The translations under genes were made by a program, and so were the position numbers. The notes beneath the pieces are model-generated. The model saw only the letters and a list, made by a program, of their open reading frames with translations, ran no database searches and was not told where the DNA came from. Below are positions 1 through 10,534 of a DNA stretch of 64,000 nucleotides, piece after piece; positions within the stretch are counted from its first letter, which is position 1, and the number at the start of each line of letters is the position of its first letter. Source of the stretch: Takashimella koratensis (Eukaryota > Basidiomycota > Tremellomycetes > Trichosporonales > Tetragoniomycetaceae); NCBI GenBank assembly GCA_003116875.1, contig BCKT01000001.1:1111486-1175485 (forward strand), given 5' to 3'.

Positions 1-106
1 ACTTGCTCGCTTGCTTTCGACACCGCCCGCGCTCTTCAACACCGCCTCGACTTGACTGTCTACTACTTCCACTGCTGAACACTGGCCACAACCTGACGCT
101 CACGTC

Positions 107-1430
107 ATGTCAGCGTGAGTCTACTCTTTGGTATTTCCGGACCATCCCTCCTCCGATCACTATGACTAATACATCTCCCGCTTCACTTGCTCGCCACCGC
201 CTCCACTTTCCCTCCCTCTCAATATCTGTTCCTCCTCCGCACCGCACCCCACTCCACCCTCCAGCCAAAACTACACCATCGACGACGCCTACTGGGGTAC
301 CCCAGGTCTCGTCCTCAGCACCGGGTGGAACATGCTCCGCACCAACGGGTCAGACCAGTACCTCAACACCACCCAAGTGAACACCATGACCCCTCTTTTA
401 GGGAATTTCTGGAACAATTCAATCAGTTGGACGACGACGATGAACGCCAGTACAACGATTGTCTTCGTAGGTGAGTGTGGTAACGATCTGGTACCTCGCG
501 CCTCTTGCCGTACCAATGACCGCCTTTTAACGGATAGTGGCGCTGACTGAAAGTAATGTACCGCGTTACCACCCCTTTCTCTTCGTATACACTCTCACCA
601 CACACCCTTGCAGGCACCGATATCTGGGCATACGGGATGGGAGGTCCAAACTGCGGCGACTTTCTCGCCACGCTAGACAACGCCACAGTCGGATCATACA
701 GCTCTTCGGCCCCCTCGGACAACTACCACCAGCTCCTTTTCGCGGCACATGGACTCACCGACGCACCCCATGAACTCACGTTGACCAACGCTGGCCAAGG
801 GACTTGGTTGGCTTTTGATGTAGCAATTATTAGCTCCACTCTGGCATTTGAAAAGTGAGTGCACGCGTCAGCTTCACCTGGCATCCCTGTCCCTTGTCGC
901 TGGTCTTCCCTGCCTTTTGTTTCTGATGCGACAGCGCATAAGAGAAGGGCCCCACTGACTCGCCCAGCTCGACCGAACAAGCCGCTGCAGAAGCTGCCGC
1001 TGCCGCCTCTGAATCCGCTGCTGCCTTAGCCGCCGCCTCCGCGTCTCTCCTGGCCGCTGCCTCCGCATCCGCCGTCGCTGCCGCCGAAGCCGTCGGTTTC
1101 ACCTGGTCCGCTGCCCAGCTCGCCTCACTCTCCGAAACCTACACTTTCCACTGGACTTCAGCAGCTTATTTTGTCGTTTCTTTCTCCGCTATGATCATCG
1201 CCTGCCTGATGTCTCTCGCACTGACGCTCATCGTGAGAGGGTATAGAGGACGGACGGGGAGAATCGCGGAAGGGGAAAGTTATGTGGCGTATGAAGGGAA
1301 GAGAAGACCAGCAACGAGGATATTGGAGGCTCTGAAAGGGAGGAAAATATCGACACCGGTGCCGATGAGTGCAGAAGGGAGCGAGTTTACAACCGCGAGT
1401 GGGAAAGGTGACAAGCCGAGCGTTTGGTGA
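107..1430 (+). CDS. Single-pass membrane protein with Ala-rich stalk
   Basis: Four exons (107-114, 265-470, 614-854, 968-1430) splice in phase to 305 aa. The first exon is only 8 nt and gives Met-Ser-Ala, followed by QNYTIDDAYWG. About 140 residues of predicted beta-rich extracellular domain with several N-x-S/T sites come next, then a roughly 50-residue linker made almost only of Ala, Ser and Glu. One hydrophobic helix (YFVVSFSAMIIACLMSLALT) leads into a basic cytoplasmic tail of about 75 residues. The NxTIDD opening resembles a common class of basidiomycete cell-surface proteins of unknown function. There is no classical signal peptide, so either the N terminus is inserted without one or an upstream exon was missed. 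The start is the least certain part. The substrate or role is unknown; a wall or surface sensor is only a guess. Confidence 0.65.
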
Positions 1431-1858
1431 CAAGGGCAGGTCAGAGGGAGAAGGCGGGTTAGGATCTTAGGATGGGTAGCATACACGATAAGGGCGCCGA
1501 TTGGTTCAGAAGAGAATCAGAAACGTTTAAAAGCACAGGGATTCAATACAGCAGATATACCAGAGGGTGAGACGATACGGAACAGCACTACAGCGATCAG
1601 TAGATAAATGAGTCGTCACGAGTTACTGTAGAATGAAACTTTGATTGAACTTGTGAGGCCTTGCCCTATTCCCATCTCACCATTCACACTTCGTTCCCAC
1701 CTTTCATTATGTGTACAGTACTTCGCGTTACCTGGCAGCCCGTGTCATCCCCTCGGTAGACGTGTCCTGCGATACCTCCTCATCCTCCACCGCCCACCTT
1801 CGCTCTCTCAGAATCCCATTAAATCGTGCCTAAATCAAGTCAACACACGTCCCTCGCT
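1431..1858. other. Convergent intergenic region
   Basis: This stretch separates the stops of two convergent genes and should hold both 3' UTRs. It is AT-richer than the flanks. I see no open frame of note and no RNA gene. Confidence 0.5.
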
Positions 1859-4800
1859 TTACACCGAGCCCTGTACCTTTTTTTTCGACAACAAAAGCTC
1901 CGCCACCCAGCCACTCACGATAGCTTCAGGGGCAGCAAAGTGTGCCGACACCTTTACTCTTTGCTCGTTGTCGAGGTCGAACGCATAGGAGCTAAGGGTA
2001 CCGAATCGCTCGAGTATGAAGAGCGCCGAAAACGAGTTGATCCCAAAGTCCTTGACGAGTGTTTTCTCTTCCATCTCCTACATCCATTCAGTTCCATTCA
2101 GTCAGTATACAGCTTTTGATTCCAAATGGCCACGTGTCGGTAGTTGCCGCAAACTCACAGATTCCTGAGACATTGCCTGGTCGTACTGCGCCAGCCTGAG
2201 TCGACTCTCCTCCATCGCTCCGTGTTCGCCGATGATCGCATCCGCATCTTCGTTCTCTTCCTGTACGAGCAGCCGTAGCAGATTTCCTATCTCGGTCGGA
2301 CCGTTGCAAGCAAACACCACCTGAGGCTTACAGAATGCCGTTTCACCCAAAACGAACCCGATTTCGATACTCCTCCTGAGCGCCGACACTCCGTCCAGAG
2401 CTGCGGTCGTCAGGGGATCCACCGAAGCTGTATCGTCGTTTGAACTGGCGAGGGAGTACGACAAGACTTCAATCACAATGAGGACCCGTTGGAATAGACC
2501 CGCGGCACATTTGGCGTCCGCAACTAGCTTTGCCCTGGCCGTGTGCAGTGTCGATAGCTGACGAAATAGAACAGCCGTCCGAGGCGAGAGCGCAAGGTCG
2601 GTCTGGAGAACGGTAGCGTCTCGCTCGAGGATCTCGAATGAGCATTGGTGCAGAACACGAACGAGATGTCGATTGTGCAGAAAGTTGACGCTGGCGAGGA
2701 CGGGAACGGGACCGACGGAGGATTTGGTCGTCTGAGAGAGAAGGTCCGCATACCACGCAGGGTTCTTGATCGCGGGATGGGCTCGCCAGTTCTTTGGCTC
2801 GATCGGTACGGGAGCGGGGACCACAGGACTCTGGGGAGCTCGGTGAGATGGCGCAGGGCAAGAAGGGGCCAGTTCATTACGGTCACTCAGGTTGAGAAAG
2901 TCGCCAAATCCGGTCGCATCCGCCTCATCTGCTCGAGACCGTTTACCCAACACCACATCGTCGAGGCTCGTATCTCCAGCAAAGTCGTTGAGCGTCATTC
3001 TTTTCTGGGCTGAAGTCGGTCGCTGCAATTGACGTCCTTGTTGTCTTTGTGGTGCTTGCCGGATTTGGCGGGTTCGCTGATTCGGTTGCTCGTAACCGAT
3101 GCTGGACCTACCACCGTTACCGTTGCTAGTGGCAATGCTGGCTTCGTCTGAGTACTGAGAGTCGACCCTGCTGCGGCCTGCGACCGGAGTCTGGACTTTC
3201 TTGAACCCCGAGCTTTGGCCGACCTCCCAGCGAGTTCGAGACGGAGTTTGACCAGAGTACACGGTGACCGGTTGGTATTCTACCTCCTGTTGGTAGTGCG
3301 CCGAGCTGGCCGGCCTTGCCAGGCTTTCATTCGCCTGCTGGATGGTATCTGCAGCTCCATCAAAGTGGAACGAAGCTACGTTGCTAGCTTGAAGGCGCGA
3401 AGCGTCATCGTGACTTGGTCCATGGTATGGCCTGAGGTTGTCAGTCTTGTTTCTTTTCGTGTTGAGAAAGAGCTTACCGCCATCCCAACTGCGAGCGTTA
3501 GCTTTGCACTTCCGACGAGCGATTCATTTCGACTTACTTGAGTTGCCAAACGTTCTGTCCCCCTGATCGACTGCGCGGGAACAGCTTGTGCAAACGTCGC
3601 CGGACTGTGCTGGCGAGGTGGAGCTGCCATGCGTGGGACTAGATCTTGTTCAGTTCTTCCTCATACAAGCGGCATTCACTCCCTGCTCACCTCGCATCAA
3701 TTGTGCTTCATGGGCCGACAGCTGCTGGTCCTCGATGATGGCAAAAGCGGCGCTTGAATGAGCCATCTTGGATCTGGGGGTAGTGCTCCCCGGCCTGGTC
3801 GAGATACTTCGCATCATGCGACCCGCGTCAAGCTGGCCGATGTCGTACTGTCGTCCAGCATGCGGATCTGCACTGGAAAGTGGCTTGGCTGGGCTCGAAG
3901 GGAGGGAGAGAATGTCGATGATTGGCTCGATCGGTTCGAATGGCTGGGAGAAGAGTCTAATTGTCAGCTTGCCTCAAATTAGCCTGGACTTACACAATGT
4001 CGCTATGCCTCCATGGCACTAGTGGAGGCTCTGATGAAGTGTCAGCTATACGCCTGAAACGATGGCAGCTCACCAATGATAAACCCTTCGTCATCCGCAG
4101 GCTCTGAGAGTATGAGAACGCCCTCCGTGTTCACTGGTGACGGTTGCTCCCGAGACGGCGCACTCCAGCGTGACGAAGACGAGAGTTCGTTGAACGGTTG
4201 ACCGTCTGCGCCAAAGTCAGTGCTGCAACAACTAAAGCATAAAGCAATACCTACCGAACTCATTCAGTAGAACCATATCCAACGCGTTATCCAACGGGAC
4301 CAGTTGATCGCGAGTAGTATGGTCGAGAAAATCCTTGAGGGGGAATTGCCACTCGCGATCGGTGTGGGTCATCGGAGCCCATTTCGTTTCGCTGAGGTTG
4401 ATACCCAGGTGGGCGGAGTGCTTGATCGTGAATATGGGCTGGGGGAAGGGTTGGACCTCCCTAGCTATGATTTGGTGGTACCAGGCTTCCCAGCTCGCCC
4501 AGACTGGCTCCGAGCCCGGAGAGTGGCCGGTGGCAATCACGTCGGCTCGAGCGAGGCCGATCCGTTCTCGGGCAGCACTGGTGGTCTCGAACTTGAGCCC
4601 CCTGAGACGTCAGAATGGATACGCGGGGGGCAGCAAGTGTGCGTGCACTTACAGGATCTCTAGCACGTCGAGAGTAGGCAAGGTGAATACCTCGACAGTC
4701 AGGGTGGAGCAGAACGGAGGTCCCTTCTTTTGGCGTACAAGGTGGACCATGGATCTGGGGACGTGTGTGATCTTGTCAGGTGAGATCCGACGAGTCTCTC

Positions 4801-5328
4801 GGATCGCCTTGGAGTTGAGGATGAGCTCGAGGGGTTCATATGCGGGGTCGAAGGGAGAGTCTGCATGGTGTCAGCTAGAGGCAGTACGAAGCGAAGCTGT
4901 TTCCACCGACCTGGATGAGCTCGGAGCACCGCCCTGAACACTCCCTTGCGAGACTTGAGGTCTTGATGAGCTTGAAAGATACATTCTTTTGCCCCCGCCT
5001 CAGCTTTGAGAGTCACGTCTACTCCACCCTCGTGACCTCTCGGCCACGACTTGATCACGAATAGCGGGTCCTCGTCGGCCTGGTCGAACGTCGTCGGGTG
5101 CTTGGTGAGGTCGATAGGAAGGTAAGTCTGGCACATCTGTAGCCACGGTGAGCAGATGGTTCTCTAGAGGACAAGATGGACAACATGTGAGATTCGTTGC
5201 GAACTTACTTGGCTGACGAGGTATTCGGTCCATGGGGCATACGGAAAGTCACTGTGCAGGAGGAGGTCTTGGGAGACTCGGTCAAAGACCCGGGTGCGGA
5301 TGTGGGAAGGGGTTTCCAGGTCGGTCAT
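1859..5328 (-). CDS. Putative Zip2/SHOC1-like XPF-family meiotic protein
   Basis: Eleven exons keep phase throughout and give 979 aa: 5328-5209, 5136-4911, 4860-4653, 4601-4255, 4205-4074, 4030-3994, 3956-3691, 3638-3538, 3488-3478, 3431-2159, 2077-1859. The ninth is an 11-nt micro-exon. Residues about 728-872 have the order of an XPF/ERCC4 nuclease fold: a strand with NFLHNRHLVRVL, then ILERDATVLQTDLALSP, RVLIVIEVLSYS and GNLLRLL. The catalytic ERKxxxD motif is absent. The last 65 residues (FGINSFSALFILERFG...) fit a helix-hairpin-helix. The middle is disordered and Ser/Gln/Pro-rich, and the first 330 residues look folded. An inactive XPF domain plus HhH behind a long N-terminal region is the architecture of the ZMM protein Zip2/SHOC1, which binds branched DNA in meiotic crossover formation. 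This is inference from pattern; the exon model is firmer than the name. Confidence 0.55.
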
Positions 5329-5662
5329 GGTGTAGGCGAGGTGAGGTGAAGGCGAGCTTTAGGGGTGGAATGAAGATGTGAGTAGGTGAGGAAGTGAGAT
5401 GATCAGCAGACGAAGAGAGATTGGGAGGTCGAGTCGGGTGGGTAGGTGAGCGAGGTAAGCAAGGTGAGTTTGAGGAGGCGAGTGAGTGTGGAGGTTGAAG
5501 TGGGCGGGCGAGGAGGAGAGAAGGATGAGCCAGGATGAGATGGAGGTGAGCAGGGGTGAGATGGGTGAGATGGGGTGAGATGGTACGGGATGAGATATGG
5601 ATGAGTGATGATGAGGATGAGGAAGGAAGGTGCAAAGTGGCGATTGCAACGCCACTCCTTGT
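5329..5662. promoter_or_regulatory. Upstream region of the Zip2-like gene
   Basis: This spacer lies between two minus-strand genes and must hold the promoter of the Zip2-like gene and the 3' UTR of the RWD gene. On the minus strand it is strongly C/T-rich with repeated CTCACC-type words. Open frames across it are low-complexity Pro/Ser/Leu/His translations and look non-coding. Confidence 0.4.
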
Positions 5663-6569
5663 TCATGACCCGCCGCCCATACCTATATCTAGCAGTAAAC
5701 TCTCCCTCCCTCTCTTTCTCAGCCATTCCAGCGCCTCTCCAATCTTCTCTAACTCGACCCAGTCCCCTCTCCACTTCTTCTCCCCTTCACCTCCTCCTCC
5801 TCCTTTACCGTCCCCACTTCCCTCCCCAGGTACCGGCTCCACCGCGACCCTCACCCTCAGCGCGAGCCAGTTCCAACTCTTCACCTCTCTCAGCCACTCG
5901 ACCAGCTCTTCTCTCCCTCCTTGGGCATAGTATATCCCCGGGTGTCCGACCTTTGAGAACCCCGTGAGCGCGAGCTGAGAAGCGAGGGAGAGTAGGTTTT
6001 TCCGTTTAGTAGGTGAGAGCAAGTGATGTGAGGTGACAAGGACGTGGTGGCGTGTCGTAACCTGAGATGAAGTGGGGACAGGATCGGGAGGGGGAGAGGG
6101 AGAGCGAGAAGGTGGTGCGAGGAGAGGAAGGAAATGTTGCGTCAAGAGTTGGAAGAGAGGGTACCTATGAACAAAGTTATCAGACTGATGCAAAAGATTG
6201 GACAAGAGCCAGCTCATGAACAACGACAAAGTGCATTCGAAGGGATAGGCGATAGGGAGAAGAAACTACCCACTCCGTACTACTATCCCACTCCTTGACC
6301 CTCTCTTCGGCCCAGACTTTCCATTCCTCAGCTTCTTCGCGACCCGCCGTCGCGCACTTCACCTCGACGCTGACCGCTTCGGGGGAGGGGTACCCGGCGC
6401 GGACTACCACGCGGAGCGAGTACACGCTGGCACTGCTGGTGATGCTCGCCTCGAGTAAAGGTGTGGACCCAGGACCCGGGGCGGGGGTGGAGGTGGAGGC
6501 GAGGCGTTCGGATGGGAGGAGGGAAGAAGCGATGAGCTCGAGCTCGGTGTCGAGGTCGAGGTGAGACAT
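5663..6569 (-). CDS. RWD domain + DUF1115 protein (RWDD2 family)
   Basis: Two exons (6569-6270 and 6184-5663) with an 85-nt GT-AG intron give 273 aa. Residues 1-100 form an RWD domain starting DLDTELELIASSLLPSE. The second half carries the DUF1115 signature: TSHHLLSPTKRKNLLSLA, LTGFSKVGHPGIYY and WNWLALRVRV. This is the RWDD2A/B architecture found from fungi to animals. Its biochemical role is not established. A Gly/Lys-rich insertion, GDGKGGGGGEGEKKW, lies near the C terminus. The gene shares a 229-bp divergent promoter with SEC22. Confidence 0.85.
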
Positions 6570-6798
6570 GCAGGTAGTGGTCGTGAATTGGACTGGCGAG
6601 TGAGTGACTGAGTGACCTTTCGGCTTTCAACGACCAGCCAGCCGGGGTGAAACGTCAATTGACTGGTTAAATGAACCCCCCACCTAAGAGACCTTGAATG
6701 ACAGCCGGACGCGACGTCCACGACAGACGACCACTGGCACATCCTCACCAACAACACAACCACCACCAACCACCACCTGTTACCGCACACAACCTACC
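6570..6798. promoter_or_regulatory. Divergent promoter, RWDD2-like / SEC22
   Basis: The two start codons face away from each other across 229 bp, so core promoters and both 5' UTRs must sit here. It contains CA/AC-rich tracts just before the SEC22 start. I see no clear TATA box. Confidence 0.5.
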
Positions 6799-7992
6799 AT
6801 GGTCCGCTCCACGACCATCTTCAGAGTCGCAGATGGCCTCCCTCTCGCCGCGAGTGTCGACGACGAGTCGGTAAGTATCCAGTCTGGATATTCTCTCGGC
6901 CTGTGGCTTTTCCCAGCGTCCCTCTCGTTTCCATCTGTCCCGTGTCAAGACGCCGCTGACAGGTAATCGAACAGACCGAGAAGGCCCTTACAGAGTACAA
7001 ACAACAATCCAAGCTCATTTTCCGTCGACTCACCGCGAACAGCGAACCCGCATGCTCGATCGAGAGCGGGGATTACACCCTTCAGTAAGCTGCGAACCCC
7101 CTCCCACCTCGTTCTCGTCGAAGCCGGCAAGGAACACAATGTACAAAACACCAAGCTAACAATTCATCTCTACTTCACTTACCACTCCCGCTACATTTCT
7201 AGCTACCTCATTGTTAACAGCGTCATCTACATGTGTATCTGCGACCAATCGTACCCTCGCAAGCTCGCGTTCAGCTACCTCGACGAGTTGTCGAAAGAGT
7301 TTCAGCGGAGTTACGAAGGCAAGATTGAGGGTGCGACTCGGCCTTACGCTTTCATGGGCTTTGGTGAGTTCATGGGTCCATGTTGTCCATGAATCCACGA
7401 GTCCATATATCATCTTCCAGCCTCCAACCTATCAAAGGGTGTCTTGCCTGTTTGACATGGCCGAGCCAAGTCGCTGACGAGGGATGATCATCAGACACGT
7501 TCATCTCCAAGACGACGCGGTTGTATCGAGACTCGCGGAATCTGACGCAAGGGGCGACAGCGACAAGCTCCGGAGCTGGGTCGAGTCAGCTCGACCAGTT
7601 GAACGAGAACCTGCGTGACGTGACAAGGATCATGACGAAGAACATGGAGGATTTGCTTTGGCGTGGTGACAGCTTGGACCGTGCGTGTTTTTCTCCTACC
7701 CCTCGCTCCTGAGCCCCTTACCCCTTCATTCCCTTGCCATCAAGCCAGCAAGCCATCAGGCTAAAAATCTTGTCGTTCGAGCTGCGCATCATACGTGGTG
7801 AACCGTAAATCCCCAGCTGACCTATCCACTCATATAGGCATGTCGCACCTCTCGACTTCGCTTCGTTCCGAATCGGCAAAGTACCGGAAAGCCGCTAGGC
7901 AAATCAACATTGATTTGTTGTTACGCAAATGGGCGCCAGTCGGTGGAGTTGGGCTCTTCTTCATCATTTTCATCTGGTGGCGATTCTTCTGA
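6799..7992 (+). CDS. SEC22: ER-Golgi v-SNARE Sec22
   Basis: Five exons (6799-6870, 6963-7084, 7203-7363, 7495-7680, 7838-7992) splice in phase. The product has a longin domain (MVRSTTIFRVADGLPLAASV, then YPRKLAFSYLDELSKEF), a SNARE motif (LDQLNENLRDVTRIMTKNME, DLLWRGDSLD with the zero-layer Arg) and a C-terminal membrane anchor ending FFIIFIWWRFF. It matches yeast and human Sec22 along its whole length. Sec22 drives fusion of ER-derived COPII vesicles with the Golgi and retrograde Golgi-ER traffic, as the R-SNARE partner of Sed5/Bos1/Bet1 or Ufe1. Apart from a short Ser/Gly/Ala insertion before the SNARE motif, nothing is unusual. Confidence 0.97.
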
Positions 7993-8024
7993 GCCCGGCG
8001 TGGGCAGGGAGGCTGATTGATCAA

Positions 8025-8044
8025 GGGGGGGGGGGGGGGGGGNN
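8025..8044. other. Poly-G run ending in undetermined bases
   Basis: Eighteen G residues (8025-8042) are followed by two N. It lies between the 3' ends of SEC22 and the ACBD5-like gene, so no coding sequence is hit. It is most likely a small sequence gap. Confidence 0.8.
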
Positions 8045-8290
8045 CGCCAAGCACGTAATCCCCTGAGGCAGGTCTCTGTCTATCAAAGTGAACAGCGACG
8101 AGGTGTTCATCAGGTGATTCGCAACTCTCGAGTAGACGAGACGGGAGAAAGTCGTATGGTCGCTGCATGTATCATGTCCATTCACGAGATGACTTATTAC
8201 TATTACTACATACAAACAAATGTTGCAGATCGTATCGTACAACTTTTCTCACGCACTGACCACCTCACCCATTCACAATGCAAATACCAC

Positions 8291-9977
8291 CTACTCCAAC
8301 AGCCTCCTCACGCCAAGTCTCAAACGCGCTAGAGTCCCTCTTGCCCTCCTCCACCCACCACCCAACACAATCACCCCAACCAGCGCAATCAACATCCCTA
8401 CACCCAGATCCACCGTCGCTCTCCTCACGGCGTTTAACAACACCCACAGCACCCTTATCGTCAACCCGTTCCTCCTTCTCACTCTTGTCCGGGTCGTCGT
8501 GAGCGGGGTGGTCGTCCATCGTTCTCTCTCAGCTTGGTACTCTGCCTCCTCGAGATCGTCTTCGTCCCTTGATGACCAAAACCAATTTGATCGCCTATCG
8601 TCTCGCCGAAGGATCATCGCCTGGGTCCGCTCAAGCGCTGACATCCGCTCGTGTAGTGCCGACAAGGAAGTCTGGATCTGTTGTAGCGTCGCAGGGAGGT
8701 TCAGCGGCGCTTGGGAAAACGTCGACGTGGACGCCGGTCGACCAGGGTAGATAGGTGTAGGGTGGTGGATACCTAAATAAGGTGAGGACGCATGTCCTAC
8801 ATCCGGTGTCCCGTAGTCTCGTGGGATAGGAGACTGGTACGCGGGTTGTTGATGTCTATGTTGCTCAGCGACGAATCCCAGTGCGGCGGCTGGTATACCC
8901 CTCCGAGAGGCAGGGAGAGAATGTATCGACTGGCGGTAATCGTTACTCCCTGCCCTCCCGCCGGCGAGACTGTGTGCTCTCGACCCTGTGGGTGCGGCAA
9001 AGTGGCTAGGTGTGGTAGAGAACGGAGGAACGTCCGGGTGCCCTCCTCCGGCTGCGCTAAGGGAGGCAGGAGAGCTGGCGAGGTTGACCAGTGAGCGGTG
9101 CGAGGAGGTGAGGGCTGATGGGGGAATGATGTTGGGTGCTACGTCCGGAGCAGGAAGATTAGGGTCCGGAGGAGGGAAGCGAGAGGAAGAAGAGGGTTCG
9201 GGAGAAGGCGGTGACGCTTGGGAAGAGTGGTAGGATGAGGTAGAAGAAGCTGGGGACGCAGCTCTCCCTGTAAAATATGAGCTATCGTTCAATTATTTTC
9301 CGCAAATCGTATCGTATCTGACTCACGGATCTCGCTAGCGGTACCAAACGTCTCAAGCTCCCGCGTGTACTCCCTTGCCGTATCGCTAGTATCCTCAAAC
9401 TTCTTAAAAATCTACCCCATCAGCAAACCGTTTTCCCGAACCTTGACTCACTTTCAAGAGAGCGGCAACGTAGAGTCGTTTCGCTTCGCCCTTGGCGACT
9501 CCTTTTTGCTTGTTCCATGAATCCCTACGGATATGAGTATGCGGCAAAGTTTAAAGTAAACGAAAGTAGTGAGACTTGCCATTTAGCTCGGCCGAGGAGA
9601 TCGAGCATCCCTGGTCGTGGAGATTTGATATCGCCCTCGGTCGCTGTGAGGTGTAGTGAGCATTAGCAGGGCACAGAAGAGAGTTGTGGATGTGGGTAAA
9701 TGTACTTGCCTTGCTTGTATAACGAGTAAAGGTGCAGTTTCTCCTCATAACTCGTCTGCACGGGACCACCTTTTGGTAAACTGGATTTGCATCAGTCCAC
9801 CAACCCATACACACCCATGCACAGCTTAAACTGTCGCTGAGGTTGAAGGTCGACCCTCACCTCTGTACAATATCGACAGCCCTGTGGAATTGGCTAGGTA
9901 TCGTCAGTCTCTACTTCGGAGCCCATGTGTAAACAAATCTCATCAGGGAGTACGACTCACGCGTCGATGGCGGCCAT
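8291..9977 (-). CDS. Acyl-CoA-binding, tail-anchored protein (ACBD5/Atg37 type)
   Basis: Seven exons (9977-9961, 9881-9861, 9780-9710, 9643-9580, 9524-9452, 9411-9327, 9267-8291) give 435 aa. Residues 1-90 are an ACBP domain: DAAVDIVQ, SYEEKLHLYSLYKQAT, SPRPGMLDLLGRAKW and WNKQKG, which carry the Tyr and Lys residues that bind acyl-CoA. A Ser/Pro-rich disordered stretch follows, then a coiled-coil-prone segment (LQQIQTSLSALHERMSALER) and a C-terminal hydrophobic helix (VGMLIALVGVIVLGGG) before a short basic tail. This layout matches ACBD5/Atg37, the tail-anchored peroxisomal acyl-CoA-binding protein used in very-long-chain lipid handling, ER contact and pexophagy. The introns at 9644-9709 and 9525-9579 start with GC rather than GT; no GT alternative keeps the frame. 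Confidence 0.87.
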
Positions 9978-10534
9978 CTCGGATTGAGGAAGAGCAGAGG
10001 TGTGAGAGCGAGATATGGAGAAGAGGAAGAGTGGATGCAGTTGATGGGGTCAGAGATGAGGCCCGTGGGGTAGGCGATGAGGGAGGTCGGATGGGCGTGT
10101 CGTAGTTGGTCGAGGGGTGGGCGATGGGTGGGCGATGGGCTGGAACTGGGATTGGGACGGGAATGAATGGGATGCCGACAGTCCCAAACCCAGAAAATGA
10201 ATTCATACCCGGCAGCGTTGTATTACTGGAGACAGTCCCTCATCTGATAGGGGTATTGCTACCCGTCACTCAACAACTACATTACATAAGCACGAGCCTG
10301 ATTGCAACCTCCATTTTTTCAATTTTTCCCTTCGTGCAACCCGGGTCAGCGGTCATCGTCTTTGCTTTCACCTCATCCACTCCACCTACCCACTACAGCA
10401 GCAGCAGCAGCGATTGAGCAGGTCTGGCACTCCCGCTCACCCCGTCTCGTCTCGCTCGCACTTCTTTCTCCTTAACCTCCACCCCCAGCCCCTTGCTCTT
10501 GCCCTCGGCCAACCCACCCGGCGTACTCCTCGCC
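9978..10534. promoter_or_regulatory. Divergent promoter, ACBD5-like / RPA190
   Basis: The 557 bp between two divergent start codons hold no supported gene. Purine-rich sequence near the left end is the 5' leader side of the ACBD5-like gene. A C/T-rich tract precedes the RPA190 ATG, and a short AGC run ('acagcagcagcagcagcg') lies at about 10397-10412. Confidence 0.5.

Noticed and set aside
107..474. Exons upstream of 107 for the first gene reaching beyond the window
   Set aside because: Frames before 107 either stop or have the wrong phase for the donor at 115; the ATG at 107 fits exactly. A missed 5' exon remains possible but is unsupported.
4335..4937. 200-codon + strand frame
   Set aside because: It is antisense to phase-consistent exons of the Zip2-like gene.
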